A DNA stretch of 64,000 nucleotides from Hyposmocoma kahamanoa (Eukaryota; Arthropoda; Insecta; Lepidoptera; Cosmopterigidae). The notes below the pieces were generated by a model that made no database searches, was not told the origin of the DNA, and saw nothing but the letters and a program-made list of their open reading frames with translations. Made by a program: the position numbers and the translations under genes. Location of the stretch: assembly GCF_003589595.1 (NCBI RefSeq), contig NW_020653750.1:2410270-2474269 (forward strand). The letters are read 5' to 3'. Shown here in pieces: positions 21,967 to 33,996 of this stretch; the first letter of the stretch is position 1; each line of letters starts with the position of its first letter.

Positions 21967-22045
21967 ATACAAAATATTTTCGAAAAACATCATTGTACTT
22001 CTACAATATTTTAAGTTTATTTATATTTTTTGGTTATACTACTTT

Positions 22046-22205
22046 ATTTTATATTCATTTCTATTTTAAATTTTTATTGAATTGATATTCAATTTTATTT
22101 GTGAAATTACTCCACTAGTTTGTTATAATTATTAATACAAAGATCGAACACTCAGAAAAAATTCCTTCGATCCGGCCGGATTCCAACCGACATCTTCTAG
22201 CTTAG
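22046..22205 (-). repeat. Left arm of a 3.7-kb-spaced inverted repeat, containing SINE family 1
   Basis: Nearly identical in reverse complement to about 25885-26040. The shared part includes the SINE B-box region (CCGGCCGGATTCCAACCGAC here, one mismatch in the box), the TTTGTATTAATAATTATAA tail, and a further tract ACAAACTAGTGGAGTAATTT that the SINE at 7680 lacks. Confidence 0.75.
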
Positions 22206-22587
22206 CTCATTTCTATTGTTTATATTAGTGAAGATCATATTATTCCTTCACGTCATATTTTAAATCGTGATGATGAAATGATTCCTGATGCGTAAGGCAA
22301 AGGAATGGAATAGTTTGCGATCCCTGAAAGTTACAATTTGAGGCTTTCAAGGCTAGAGTGAATAGGAATTTATTAGACAAACGTGTAATGGTGTCGGCTA
22401 CATGGTCGCTTAATGCCAAGTGAGATTGAGGCCCAGCGTTCGTCTACTTGACAAAAAAAAAATCAGTACCCGACTTCTTATCACTGCTGCGACGGTACCC
22501 ATGCTTAAAATAAATTTTTAAGTTGTAGTAGTTTCAATCAGGTGGCCCATGTGTTTATTGTAAATAATTATAACATTTTTATTTAAA

Positions 22588-22905
22588 AAAAACCAACCTC
22601 AAACGTTAATGGTTTATCATCTGTTTGCCAAGTTTTATTGAAATTCATTAACGGATAACGGATGAAAGCCAATAAACCAGGTTTATTCCGTAATTTCCCA
22701 CCCTTACAGGTGAAATATTTTCTTCTAATTTAAATGAAACCGCTACTAAGGTATCCTCTTTCCGACAAAAAAGAATTATCGAAATAGGTTCTAAAAAAAT
22801 ACAGTCTAATTGAGAACCTTCTCCTTTTTTAAAGCCTGTTAAAAATATAAGAGACGTGATACGATTAGTACGTCGAAAATACGCTGTCATTGTTAACACA
22901 GACAC
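22588..22905 (-). repeat. Dispersed repeat family 'CCGACTT', copy 2
   Basis: On the minus strand it carries AAAGGAGAAGGTTCTCAATT, TAGAACCTATTTCGATAATT and AAAGAGGATACC blocks. It ends near the TTAATGAATTTCAATAAAAC and GGTTGGTTTTTTTT tracts, matching 21131 and 54385 in order. Confidence 0.6.
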
Positions 22906-23919
22906 GAAGTATTTTCTACGTGCAGATGACGCGTGATAACGCGAATCTAATGAGATTCAGCCACAGCCAGTAAACATTTCCACCCGTTCACAAATTTAGT
23001 GTCGCGACCCTACGGCGTCGTGAACGCGCATTCGTAAAACGCGCGTTGTTTGCGCGTAAAAAATAATACTAGGTCTAACCGAGAACGTCTGATTTTCAAA
23101 TACTAATCTACCACCGGATAAAAACGGCATAAATGATTTGTATCCAGGATATAATATGAAGTCACTCTACCCCATGTACTTCGCCCCAGTGGAACATTTG
23201 AGTGATTGATTTTCATGTAACCCAGAATGACATCTTGCTTCAGCTTACGGCGTTAGTTGATACAGTATGTTTTGGAGAACAATTAACTAGTAATTTTAGT
23301 TGAACGCCTGGTGTTAGTTAGTGCTATCTTCCTAGTATGTTATTAGAATAGGCGTTATGATAGTTAATTAACTTCAATGTGTTCTGACTGACTAAGCTGG
23401 TTTGTCTTTTTCCCGGGGCAAATCACAGGATTATTATCGTAGAAAGTGCCTAAATTGATGTGCAAACACATTACATTAGCACCATTATTGCAATTGCCAA
23501 ATGACTCAAACTGGCAATTACACAACGAATATAAAATGCAAATTTCCTTTTTTTAGATTTTCCTTTGGCTCGGGCGGAGATAAATTTATCATCTCCTAAT
23601 AGCTCCACATCACTTAGTAGAAATACGTAATGAAATTTTACTGGTTCATGAAACACACTTTTCCGCTTAGCTTAGGTTAGCTAGTAGATTAGGTTTCGAA
23701 ATAAATGCCAAAGCAACATGATAAATTGAGGCTATCAGTGCAAAAATTGTGTAACCCATACACAATTTTTTTTCTCTAATTCTCTCCAAAGGACATTAAA
23801 GTACATAATTATTTTTTATTTGGCCAAATGAATGACGTATAAAAATATTTCATTCTTAATAAACAAATTGAATAGACAATGTGTTAAAATATACTGGTAA
23901 GGTACACTAAAAGCTTAAA
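22906..23919. other. Non-coding stretch
   Basis: Nothing recognisable as a gene or named element. A short GC-richer patch near 22990-23060 has several CGCG words. Confidence 0.35.
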
Positions 23920-23921
23920 TA

Positions 23922-24599
23922 TTGGGTGTCCCAAAAAACATGCAAGAAGTAATTTTGATAGAAAACACAGGTTCATAATTAAAAATTGTAATTTTTTTAT
24001 TGTTCCATGAAGTACATGGTATAGGGTTATATGTGGTAAAGCGTATCGGGTAAATGGCCTCCACGGCTTTGCTGGCACATTCACATTTTCATACTTCATT
24101 CATACTTTTCATGACATTTTCGATGACCGTTTTGCATAATTGTGGCTGAATCACGTTGATAGTGTGCTCAATTTCTTTTAAGGCTTGGGTGGTCGTGGGT
24201 TTCTTGGCATAAACCTTCGATTTCAAAATACCCCAAAGAAAAAGTGGAAATTACACGACCAGGAAATGACTCGTGCAGTAATTGCATTGTTTCTTGCGCT
24301 GTATGGCATATGGCAATGTCTTGTTAAAATTTCATGTCATCCACATTTCTATTTTAGCTTTTTTTGAAATCGAAGATTTATGTTAACAAGCCCATGACCA
24401 CAAACGCTTTGAAGATAGAAATTGAGCGCTGTATCAACGACATTCAATCACAGTTGTGCAAAATCGTCATCGAATATTTCATAAATACACATAACCCTAT
24501 ACTATGTACTTCATGGATTAATAAAGGAAATACACTTTTTAATTGTAAACCTGTGTATTCTATCAACATTATTTCTTGCGTGAGTTTTAGGACACCCTT
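23922..24599. mobile_element. Tc1/mariner-type deletion derivative with about 110-bp inverted repeats
   Basis: Left end TTGGGTGTCCCAAAAAACAT and right end (other strand) AAGGGTGTCCTAAAACTCAC begin inverted repeats of about 110 bp that remain alignable as far as a CATGAAGTACATGGTATAGG tract. TA occurs on both sides (23920-23921 and 24600-24601). The 678-bp element keeps coding debris: 24400-24480 reads IEIERCINDIQSQLCKIVIE on the plus strand, resembling the C-terminal part of an IS630-Tc1-mariner transposase. Most of the transposase is gone. Confidence 0.8.
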
Positions 24600-24601
24600 T
24601 A

Positions 24602-25084
24602 CTAGAAACTAAAACTAGGATTATATTATATGAATAAAATTGGAACCCCTCCGTAAGATGCTGGCAGCGTTCCACCTTTGTATAGCTGTGATAATGCGTT
24701 GGGTAAGGTAGCTGCCCTTGAGTTTTCTAGACAGCCTATTAATATTTTGGATAAAATTTTGTATAGATAAAGGGCACTAGGATCCTACGGGCCAAAGGTT
24801 TCGACTACAAAGGCTGTAAATAGGTAATCGGAGCCGAGGTCCTGGTACTTATTACTCTTTATTTTAGCCAGCCCTCTTGCTGGTGTGCTGGAGATGGGAT
24901 AGGGAAAGTATGTCGGCACGTGGCGTCCCACAACACTATAAAATTTAATTATTGTTTTTTTATTCATGAACATAGCATCCAAATATAAAATAATTATGTT
25001 TAGTATCATTTAACGTAATATTGCAGAAAAAGAATTGAATGTGGTACACCACTTTTGCACTGATAGCCTCAATTAAAGGCTATA
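24602..25084. other. Non-coding stretch
   Basis: The segment 24640-24930 is a little richer in G+C (CCCCTCCGTAAGATGCTGGC near 24646), in the style of LINE UTR debris. No frame or family recognised. Confidence 0.3.
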
Positions 25085-25500
25085 TCGAGTTCTTAGATTT
25101 TCGAGATGGCTACACATTGTAAATAAGACAATTTTTTCGAATCTAAATAGAAAAAAAAACATAATAATAAAGACAATAGAGACCTAAGGGGAAAATGTTT
25201 AAGCGTCGAGTAGGTACGTCACAATAATTTTCTAATAAGCATCATAGAAAGGAAGATCAAAGGAAAGAGAAGTCAGTATATTTAGGAAATGAAACTATTT
25301 TTTCGGATCTAAACCGCGTTTAAATATTTATTCAAACCAATCAATCGGGCCCCGTATACCGTCATCAACTAGTTATGTCTATTAAACGTCGGTTTTTTTG
25401 AAAAACAAATATACACTTACAAATATACAAATATAGATCCGAAAAAGTAGTTTCACATTATATGCGTAACATTCACGGAAACCTAAGTTTTTATTTATTT
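25085..25500. mobile_element. Foldback MITE with about 57-bp inverted repeats
   Basis: The left arm (about 25089-25145) reads CTTAGATTTTCGAGATGGCT and on to TTTTTTCGAATCTAAATAG. The right arm (about 25435-25497), on the other strand, reads CTTAGGTTTCCGTGAATGTT and on to CTTTTTCGGATCTATA. A third partial arm, AATGAAACTATTTTTTCGGA, lies at 25288-25307. A single related arm is at 6276-6340. No coding capacity. The target duplication is not resolved. Confidence 0.6.
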
Positions 25501-25836
25501 GGTTTTTTTTCAAGTGAACCAAATAAGTATCCGGCTCTTTGCAGGTCCAATGGTGACGGCTGGCTGAGATGGTAGCTATTGGTCACTCATGAACCAATAA
25601 TGTCCAATTTTAAATTTCAACGACCTCTGTGGTATGTATATGGAAAAACTAACATTTCTGTATTGTTTTGTGTTTGGGTGTTTGTGGTACCGTCGTTATT
25701 TCTGATTTCCATAACACAAGTGCTTTACTTACTTACTTTGGGATCAGAGCAACACGTCATGTTGTCTAATATCTATTTGATATTTAATGCAAACAACGAT
25801 ATTCTGAAAAAAGTAACAAAAACTATTAATTTGTTA

Positions 25837-25978
25837 TAATTATTAATAATATATATCGCTATACCAACCTATGTCACGGAACGTCTGGCACGGTATGCTA
25901 GAAGACGTCGGTTCGAATCCGGCCGGATCAAAGGAATTTTTTCTGAGTATTCGATCTTTGTATTAATAATTATAACAA
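25837..25978 (+). repeat. tRNA-derived SINE (family 1) bounded by inverted repeats
   Basis: The head contains CACGGTATGCTAGAAGACG and the B box GGTTCGAATCC, then a tail with GTATTCGATCTTTGTATT. The element is bounded by TTGTTATAATTATTAATA (25837-25855) and its reverse complement (25959-25977), so a stem could close around the whole unit. The 5' head before the CACGGAACG tract is diverged from the copy at 7680. Confidence 0.65.
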
Positions 25979-26040
25979 ACTAGTGGAGTAATTTCACAAA
26001 AAATAATTGAATATCAATTCAATAAAAATTTAAAAAACTA
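25885..26040 (+). repeat. Right arm of the 3.7-kb-spaced inverted repeat
   Basis: Reverse complement of 22046-22205 with only a few mismatches over about 150 bp, extending past the SINE tail into unique-looking AT-rich sequence. Confidence 0.75.
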
Positions 26041-26379
26041 TTAATTTAACTACTTTATTCTTATATTCACTAGGTTTTTTTGGAAAAACAAATATACGCA
26101 ATTTGTAGCTGAAAAAATTGTTTCTTTTTGAATTATAAGGGTACTCTTTGGAATTCCCAGTTCCAAAATAATATATGTATACAAATGTTTGGTGCTAGCC
26201 ACAGACCACATAAATACTTCTTCCGTGGTGCTAGCAAATAAGCCACCGAGATGGTCAATAAATATAAAACAACTAGGTACTTTTGACATAATATACTATT
26301 TCGGACAATGTTTACTACGATTAAACAAAAAGCTGTACTAAGCAACTGTTTAAAACGTATTTTTTTATATGATACCAAG

Positions 26380-26665
26380 CTACGGAACGAATAGACGCGG
26401 CGCCGCGCGGCTTTACTCTTTTTTTTGTTGTTGTTTGAAGAAATGTATACTTTATTTAATATAGAAAATGTTCTATAGTATATTGCAAAGTGCGCCCGCC
26501 GCAGCTCTCTACAGACCGCCACCGCTTGATGCAGCTTCGTTTTGATCTGTTTGTTTAATGAAATGTTGTCTTATTTTGTTGACGATAAAGTTTATGTCGC
26601 ATTGCTCGCTTTAATGCTGCGCCGCGCCGCATCGCGTAGCGTCTCCGCAACATGAATCAAGCCCA
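26380..26665. mobile_element. Possible GC-capped MITE
   Basis: The ends carry imperfect inverted GC-rich words: GACGCGGCGCCGCGCGGC on the left, and GATGCGGCGCGGCGCAGC read from the right on the other strand. AT-rich sequence lies between them. This recalls PIF/Harbinger-type termini, but neither a clean terminal repeat nor a duplication is visible. Confidence 0.3.
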
Positions 26666-26667
26666 AG

Positions 26668-26945
26668 TCGTGCGCCTGGTGGTAAGCGACACGCCTGTCC
26701 ATTTTACAGTTGCAGTACCGCTCAGAGCTTTAAATTGTAAAGATCTGAGGGGCTTCGCCACTGCACCTGTCACTCTGAAACATAGGTTGAAAAGTCCCAT
26801 GTGCTTGTAATGTAAACCAAAAGTAAACCAAATTGTAAACCAGCGCCTTTCCCTTCAAAACCGTAACACAGTAATGCTCACATTACTGCTTGGTGGCAGA
26901 AATAGGCAAGGTGGCAGTACTTAGAGAAATTAGGTGATTTGTTAA
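26668..26945 (-). repeat. Dispersed repeat family 'GAGCTCCTTG', copy 2
   Basis: On the minus strand it shows TATTTCTGCCACC, AAAGCTCTGAGCGG and CTTACCACCAGGCGCACGAC in the family order. It lacks the first 20-30 bases seen in the other copies. Confidence 0.7.
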
Positions 26946-29690
26946 ATCCTCTATATTACACACCAGCACATCACGAGATCCTTTTAACAAAGTTTACCTG
27001 AAAATATATCCCTTTGTAACAGCAATACCCATGTGTCAAATTTATTTTGTCTTAGATTTCTTCTTAAATTTATTTTGCAATATCCCTAGCCTGCAAAGTA
27101 ATGCCTTGGTAAATAACCACGAAAGTCTTTCAAACTATATATGCCCATTGTATTGTAATTAAGTAAATCTTTTCCCCGCTAAACAAAGAACCTAGCAGTT
27201 ATCCAATTACATTAACCTGATTACGTTCGCATCAGATATCCGATCAAAATGAGCTCCCTAGGGAATTCATTACCGAAATCTAATTAGAAATACTTATCCG
27301 AATACTGTTGGGATCATAGGCATGAATTATACATATAATATAGACACTTGCAAAAGTATATGTAGTTCAATGTTCTTTACTTCTTCCTTTTTATATACGT
27401 CTAAGTGACAAAATGTGGTCAAATAACCGTTTTAATTAGCAAAAAATAGAGAACAAAATTCTCTTTTAAAAACAGTTAAAATTAGTTAACTTGTTCGGCT
27501 TATCGGAACTTACCCTAACGACGCATAGCTGAAATATCATTAAACAATTTCAATATTCTGAAAACGGGGTTTTGGTTTTTATGATATCTCAAAAAACTAT
27601 TTTCTTGCTTAGCAGCTTTTTAGTTAACGGATGGCAGTACTGTGTTTTATGCTTTTGCTTTTATATTACTGTCTGTTTATTTGTATTTGTAGTACTTTTT
27701 CATTTTTATTTAAGAAAGTTGTGCGGACGACGGCACATCGGGTGTAACAGTTCGACGTTGAGGGCGTTCTTATTCCATCTCTTTGAAGGTTGGAAATAAA
27801 CGTACACAAAGAATGTTTTATTTGCCGTGTTGTCCTAATAACGTTACTTAACCCCTTCATGGACAGTAACGGCGTTTACCGTAAAATGAAAAATTCTAAT
27901 GGATAGTACGGGGTACCAGTCCGTTGCACCAAGTACCAAGTAGTACGGGGTATCCCGTTTCGATATATGGATCTTATAAAAATTACCACGTGCTTTACCG
28001 AGCGAAATCTTCTTACTTCTTCTTATTGCTTACTGCTTCTCCATAGAGAAGTATCAACAATGTACTGACAAAATTAAATGTTTCCTTGAGATACATTTGT
28101 GGACGTTACACATACATATTTAATACGTGCACAACAAGATGTATGACCGTACATGTCACTTGTCAGTGCGTCGCCAGCGACTGCCTTTTGAGGTTGTGTA
28201 GTTTGTTTTCGCGCTGGAACTGACAATAAAATATCCCTCTAAATGCATAGTTTTTTCGAAATTCAATAAACCAGTAATGTGTACTGCAGAAACCCTATTC
28301 TTTATCAAATAATAATGAAACGTGTTTTCATACTTTAAATCACGTTAGTTAGGTATTTTCTGCCATCTAGGTGAGATGAATTACTTAATTTTCGTTTAAA
28401 TTTGACGAATTTCTAAGTGGTCAAGATCACCTCTCTACTCTCTGTACTACTTTCCATACTGTGATTTAATTATTCAAATGGTAAATAAATAACCTTGATC
28501 GCTGCTTAAAAATATAATCTAGTAAGTAATTGTTTATTTTGGAATTGTTAGTACATAATAACTTTTATTTGTCTTCTTATACTGCAAGGGTTACGCTATT
28601 TTACGGTGTACGCTATTTTATGTATAGATTTAGACTTTTTTGCTGAAATAAATTAAATAAAATCACTGTACTACTGTCATAGCCGTACTTATTTATGCAC
28701 AAGAAACATTTGCTAGAACAGTTTGCAGTACTGCTATAAATGTCGACGGGATCAGCCGTCAGTGATAAAGCGTAATAATTATGTTGAATCAATATGGTCA
28801 CTATGGCACAAAGAAAAGTAGTGACTTTTGGTGTGCGCTGTCCACGAAGGGGCTACAATGATCCTCTCAAGTCAAGTCGAGTCGAGTCTATAAAGAAATT
28901 AACAAGGACATATATTTTCAAAGCTATCCCGCATTTTTAAAATCTTGCATTCATAAGACAACGCAGTAGAAATTTTTAGACCGTCCTTCAGTCATAACGT
29001 TATTGTATTGTATTGGTTAAATTAATTTTTAGCTGTGTTCAACAATATGATATAGCTGTGCGTAGCTGTTAGTGGAATGCAGATTTATTTTCTATTTAAT
29101 TTAGCAATATTAATTTGTATTAGCAATATAAATTTGTATTCTGTAGCTGCGCCAATAAATAAATAAATAAATCTGTAATAGCAGCGGATTTGTAGTGCAA
29201 CTGTTCGTCGCCGCGCGCAGCTTGCTTGCGTCAGCATTTTGGTGTCGGCAGTCGGCAGAATATCAGCGCCGCAAACTTATTTAAGTTGGCAGCATTGTCG
29301 TGAGCTGAAACCGTTTCAGTGCATAATTTGTAATTTGTAACCTTCCTTTCTTGTTATATGTAATACTGTGATGTAATGTGCTGAATAAATGCTTTATATA
29401 TATATATATATATCTATCTATCTTCTTATTTAGTATCTAAAGTCATATCCACATTTGTTTTGTAAAAAATGTAATATGTAAATGTAAACTTGTACACTAG
29501 CACCAATAATAATAAAATACTTTTACTGTTATTACAAACAGTGTATGCTATAATAAATACTTATCATCATAACATAATCTCAGTAGAGAGTACTAAAAAG
29601 CCGACAAAACCGACTGAAATATTCGTTGAATAACATTTGTTTGCCGAGTTTTATTGAAATTGGGTAAAGGCAAATGCTCGAAACTGGATA
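26946..29690. other. Long non-coding stretch with scattered retroposon tails
   Basis: No gene recognised. Likely retroposon ends: an (AAAT)n run at about 29152-29172 and an (AT)n run at 29395-29413 after AATAAATGCTTTATAT. The minus strand at 29600-29690 carries a decayed 'CCGACTT' family fragment (TTTGCCGAGTTTTATTGAAA). TTAACCCCTTCATGG at 27848 resembles a piggyBac-like end, but no partner was found. Confidence 0.35.
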
Positions 29691-29697
29691 AATTCCA

Positions 29698-29699
29698 TG

Positions 29700-29743
<44 letters not shown>

Positions 29744-29756
29744 TGNNNNNNNNNNG

Positions 29757-29803
<47 letters not shown>
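29698..29803. repeat. (GTGC)n microsatellite containing an assembly gap
   Basis: Uninterrupted GTGC tetranucleotides on both sides of ten Ns (29746-29755). The gap size is probably nominal, so the true array length is unknown. Confidence 0.98.
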
Positions 29804-29804
<1 letters not shown>

Positions 29805-30082
29805 ATGTTGTGTACATCTGTATTTTAGCTTGTATATCGGAGTTTGTTCTCTTTAGTTTTAAGTTGTTTGAATGTATATACACATGCTGTAGGTGTGCCT
29901 TTTGAAAATAAATTAGCATATCCTCAGGTGTTGAATCATGGACCCTTTCGACACACTTTTTATTAGTATTTATTTCAACTTGAATATTTTTTTTTATTTT
30001 CTATTGTCTTTGATATGATCTATTATTTTTTTTGTGTTATGAAGAAATTATGTACTTCTCAATAATTGTATATAATGGTAAT

Positions 30083-30358
30083 AGCAGCAGAGCTCCTTGT
30101 GAAAGAGTTCCTCCACGGAACCACCTTACCTATTTCTGCCGCAAAGCTGTAATTGTGAGCATTATTGTGTTCCGGTTTTTAAGGGTAAGGGTAAGGGTCT
30201 CTTGTCAACTTGTGTCTTGGGTGGCGGGCACAGTGACAGTGCCCCTCACATCATTGCGATTTAAAGCTCTAAGAGGCACTACAACTGTTATGGATGGGCG
30301 TGTCGCTTACCACCAGGCGCACGATTTGTTCGTCCCATCACTTGATATCATAAAAAAA
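30083..30358 (+). repeat. Dispersed repeat family 'GAGCTCCTTG', copy 3
   Basis: AGCAGCAGAGCTCCTTGTGA to TTGATATCATAAAAAAATG, with the internal words TATTTCTGCCGC, GCGATTTAAAGCTCTAAG and CTTACCACCAGGCGCACGA. Confidence 0.75.
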
Positions 30359-30359
30359 T

Positions 30360-30956
30360 GTATTTTGCTTGTCGAATGAAACTAATTTTATTTTATTTAT
30401 TTTTATTATATTCTCGCACAAAACCGATAGGAGAAGATGGCATAGATGCATTTATATACCTTACAATTCGTTTCAGAACTTTCTTGCATCATACTAATGA
30501 TGGATATTTTGGATACACGAACAATATGACTAAGCCTACAAAGGAAAATTATTCAAAACAAAATTGGTTCAACATTCGTCATCTCAACTGTTACGTGGAT
30601 TTTCGCTACAACAAACTTTAATAGCCCATAAATAAATTTGTTTTACATTCGAGCCAACTTTGTTACTACCAATAATAATTTGGCCACATTTCAACCTCCA
30701 TATTCCCGGTGCGGAAGGAACTTTGTAAACCTGAAATCCCGTTTTATTTTGCAAAATACAAAGTGACCCTGAAAGTTACGACGACGTATCTTCTGGCACT
30801 TTATAATATTGTTTGTATTATAGAACAGCATGAATTGTTTTGTTTGTAAAATGTACCTATTCTTTTAATATTTGCGAATAAAATAGAACTAATTGATTTA
30901 TTGTTTGGTATTGCTTGTTCGGTGTTAAATTGATTCACTAAGGTGCACTTGCTTGC
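30360..30956. other. Non-coding stretch
   Basis: A few short open frames, none with a recognisable domain. Nothing else seen before the hAT-type element. Confidence 0.35.
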
Positions 30957-30964
30957 GCAATAAG

Positions 30965-31532
30965 TAGTGTTGCAAAACTATTCATTCCAATTTAAGTACG
31001 TATTAACGAAAATTCTCCCGAAATATGTTATTTATTGACTTCAGTTATGATAAATAATTTTGTATAATGAAACAAAAAAATATTTAATTTTCAATTTATA
31101 ATATAAACTTATGACATTTCGAATATTTTTTTTATTTCACTTCAGTTTAAAGTTTAATTTTTTTTTTAAAGCTTGATTACTTTCAAAAATAATAATTTAA
31201 TTTTGGTCTGCAAATAAGTACTTGGTTGAATTTGTTAGCTTTTATTTAGTAATAAGTTATGTTATGTATGAATAGTTATGTCACATTTCTGATGTTTTAG
31301 ATAAATAGGCGAAAAAATGTGCTTTCTCGAACTTATATTGTAGCATTAATTTTAGCTACATAATAATTTAGTTTCTTCTTATATTTACTTCCTGTTTTTA
31401 GATACTTGGTATTCGGCAAAACAGTGATTCATTATCCGGAATTCGGCCGTATTCGGCCGAATACCGAATAATGTCAACATAGTCTTGATAAGCGGAATAC
31501 CGGATAATAGCCCAATATTCGTTGCAACTCTA
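30965..31532. mobile_element. Non-autonomous hAT-type element, 568 bp
   Basis: The ends are TAGTGTTGCAAAAC on the left and, on the other strand, TAGAGTTGCAACGAATATT on the right. This is the TAGNGTTGC type of hAT inverted repeat. The flanks are gcaataag (30957-30964) and gcaataac (31533-31540), an 8-bp duplication with one difference, the hAT size. The right half is rich in TATTCGG/CCGAATA words (31405-31530), including the palindrome TATTCGGCCGAATA, which fits subterminal transposase-binding repeats. No transposase frame. Confidence 0.8.
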
Positions 31533-31540
31533 GCAATAAC

Positions 31541-33290
31541 ATGAATTATAATATTAATTAAAAAATAATTTAAAAAAAAACCGGTACAAAACAGTACAGA
31601 TACTCTAAAATAGTCAAAATAGTCACCGACTGTAAGCTAATAACTCGTCGAGACCAACTTCATGAGCCCGAACACGATAGTACTAAGTAGTTGAGGACTT
31701 AGTAGTAGTAACTATCCTGGTCGCAGCATCAGATAAAGGTTACCCTATTATTCTGAAGTTGTAACTAGCAAAAATGTTCATTATCTAGCTAAGAACAATC
31801 TCGATTAAATTAGACTTCAATTTAAAAAAAAAGAACGCGTTTAGATCAGCTCATCCGTTTTGGAGCTATGATGCAGAGACAAAAAGATCAATACTGTGTA
31901 TCTGGCTGACAAAGGCGCCACAAACAGACGGGGATTAAAAATATCTATTATTGAACGTACTGTTTAATAAACAATTCTCGCTTACAATGTGAGGTAAGTA
32001 AGAACAGGGATTGAAGGCAAAACATGAAAGAAACACCGAAATAAAATGTACCACTTATACATGTCCGTAGCCTTGTAAAATCACAGTATTAACGTGACCC
32101 TATTACTTTACTAGTCACTTGTAAGAAATTGATATATTATAAAATAGGGTGTGGTATTACAAACTTATTTTTATCGCTAGTGCTAGTGTTACCAGTGCAC
32201 CACATTTCTGTTTAAATGTTTTTGATCGACTTCAAAACGAAGGAACGTCTCATTTCGTATTTGTTTTAATGTGAGGGCATAATGAGAGTAATTTAGACTT
32301 CTCAGAGTAAATAGGATCTGATCGTGATACGCAAAATGTTATACTAAGTATCCCATTTTGCGTATAAAAATCTATTAGCTCCGTCTTTTGTAAGGTGTAT
32401 CACGGGTACGCTTCGTACATTTGCCAACTGCAAAGTAAAGTTGGTGGCAAAGGAAGGTCAGCGTTAGGTCGGGGGTGGCCATCCGTCTCAGTCAGCCGGC
32501 AGGTAGGCCCATTAATACGCCCTGAGACGCGATACACCGTGTAGGGATTCACTGACTAATGGGCCACCAGAAACGAGGCACACGTGCTACATTTGCAACG
32601 TACAGATTTTATCAGTTTTGTTGCCGTATATTATACATCACACATATAGAAATGCTTTGCAGCTCACTATACGTAATTTCGAGAATTATGCTTGATATCA
32701 TAGGATTTTGTGACATGACTTACTCTTGGTTACATTATACAAAGACTCTTGTTTACTATTCCTTTGCATCATCAGTTTGCTTTACAGTTTGTCTGTTATA
32801 TTCACAGAACAATATGTGTTCATATAGTCTTTAGCAGGCGGATACATAAGTCCATTAATAAAGAATGTAATGCGATAAACCTTCTCCATATAGTTCGGTT
32901 TTGTTTGTATCCACTGACAAATGGGCTCCCTCGCACAGCAACAAGGCACTGTAAATATATCGAGCGCAGTGCATACTAAATAAAATTTATGTATTTCTCT
33001 GTGAGATTTTTTGCACATGCTCGAACTAGATTTTTCAGAAACAATTTACGTTGAAACTGCTATATTAATGTGCAGCTTTTTTGGCGTATTATTTTGAAAT
33101 TTGTTAGAGTAGCACTTTGAAGAAAGTATTCTTGTTTATTCTACGTAAAGAGATTACAAGTTAAAATGGCTAAAAAAATTGGTTAAAATCGTACTTAATT
33201 ATTATTAATCAGCCTTAGTATGTGTCGACCTTTAAAGATTATAACCTCTACCATGATTTTACAGTCTTGAAGTCTTTATTTTTATGTAAA
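31541..33290. other. Non-coding stretch
   Basis: The GC-richer tract 32395-32575 (AGGTCGGGGGTGGCCATCCG) looks like LINE UTR debris, but no family is identified. A decayed 'CCGACTT'-like word (TTGATCGACTTCAAAACGAA) occurs at 32222. Short open frames at 32559-32979 have no domain. Confidence 0.3.
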
Positions 33291-33560
33291 GAAGTAGGGC
33301 AACGAGCAGACGAGCCACTTGATGGGCCGTGGTAATCGTTGCTCATGAACATTGCAACATTAAATGTTCAGCCTCTTTAAAACCCTTTAAACACGCTTTT
33401 CTCAAAAACCCCATGTTATAGCGTAAAGGAAGATTTCCACATCTTGCAGGTTCGAGGAAGGAACGAACGAGATGCCCGCGTGATCTTACAACATGGGGAT
33501 GGACTCTACTCCTTTGGCGGGAAGTGCGTTGGTGGAAACAAGACGGAGGCATCAGTTCGC
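33290..33560. repeat. Probable lepidopteran dispersed repeat
   Basis: The start, AGGGCAACGAGCAGACGAGCCACTTGATGG-like in character (about 33297-33325), and the later tract with GAACGAACGAGATGCCCGCG resemble a SINE-like repeat common in moth and butterfly genomes. Only one copy is in this window, so the call rests on memory of the family. Confidence 0.4.
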
Positions 33561-33996
33561 AAAGTTCCTTAGTTCCCCATTATAAAGACGGTAGAACACA
33601 CAAAATTTGGATTAATTTAGAACTGCGTAAAATATATACATGGACAATATTAACACCTTATGCGACCGTTACTAGGAATAGAATAGTTTGTTATCTAAAT
33701 ATTGTAGGGGGTCCCTAGCAACTTAACACGGTTATCTCGTGGTAAAAGTATTGTACGTAAATACTCGAACGGCGTAAGTAAAACATTTACCACGTAAGGT
33801 GTAGTACCAAAGCGTAATTGGGATTACACAACAAGCTTGGATAAAATTTGTGGTGCGGCGTCCCGACTAATCCTATAATCCATGATACGTCATGTAGATT
33901 ACCTGGAGGCAGTGAATTTCTGTACGTTTAATTATTTAGAATAGTGACTTGATGCGTAAGACAGTGTCAAGCTACGGGTGTGTAATTATAACTTTA

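Noticed and set aside
27844..27960. piggyBac-like element starting TTAACCCCTTCATGG
   Set aside because: No matching inverted end followed by TTAA was found downstream.
31405..31530. Possible CRISPR-like or satellite array of TATTCGG words
   Set aside because: Words are irregularly spaced and in both orientations; they fit subterminal repeats of the hAT-type element.
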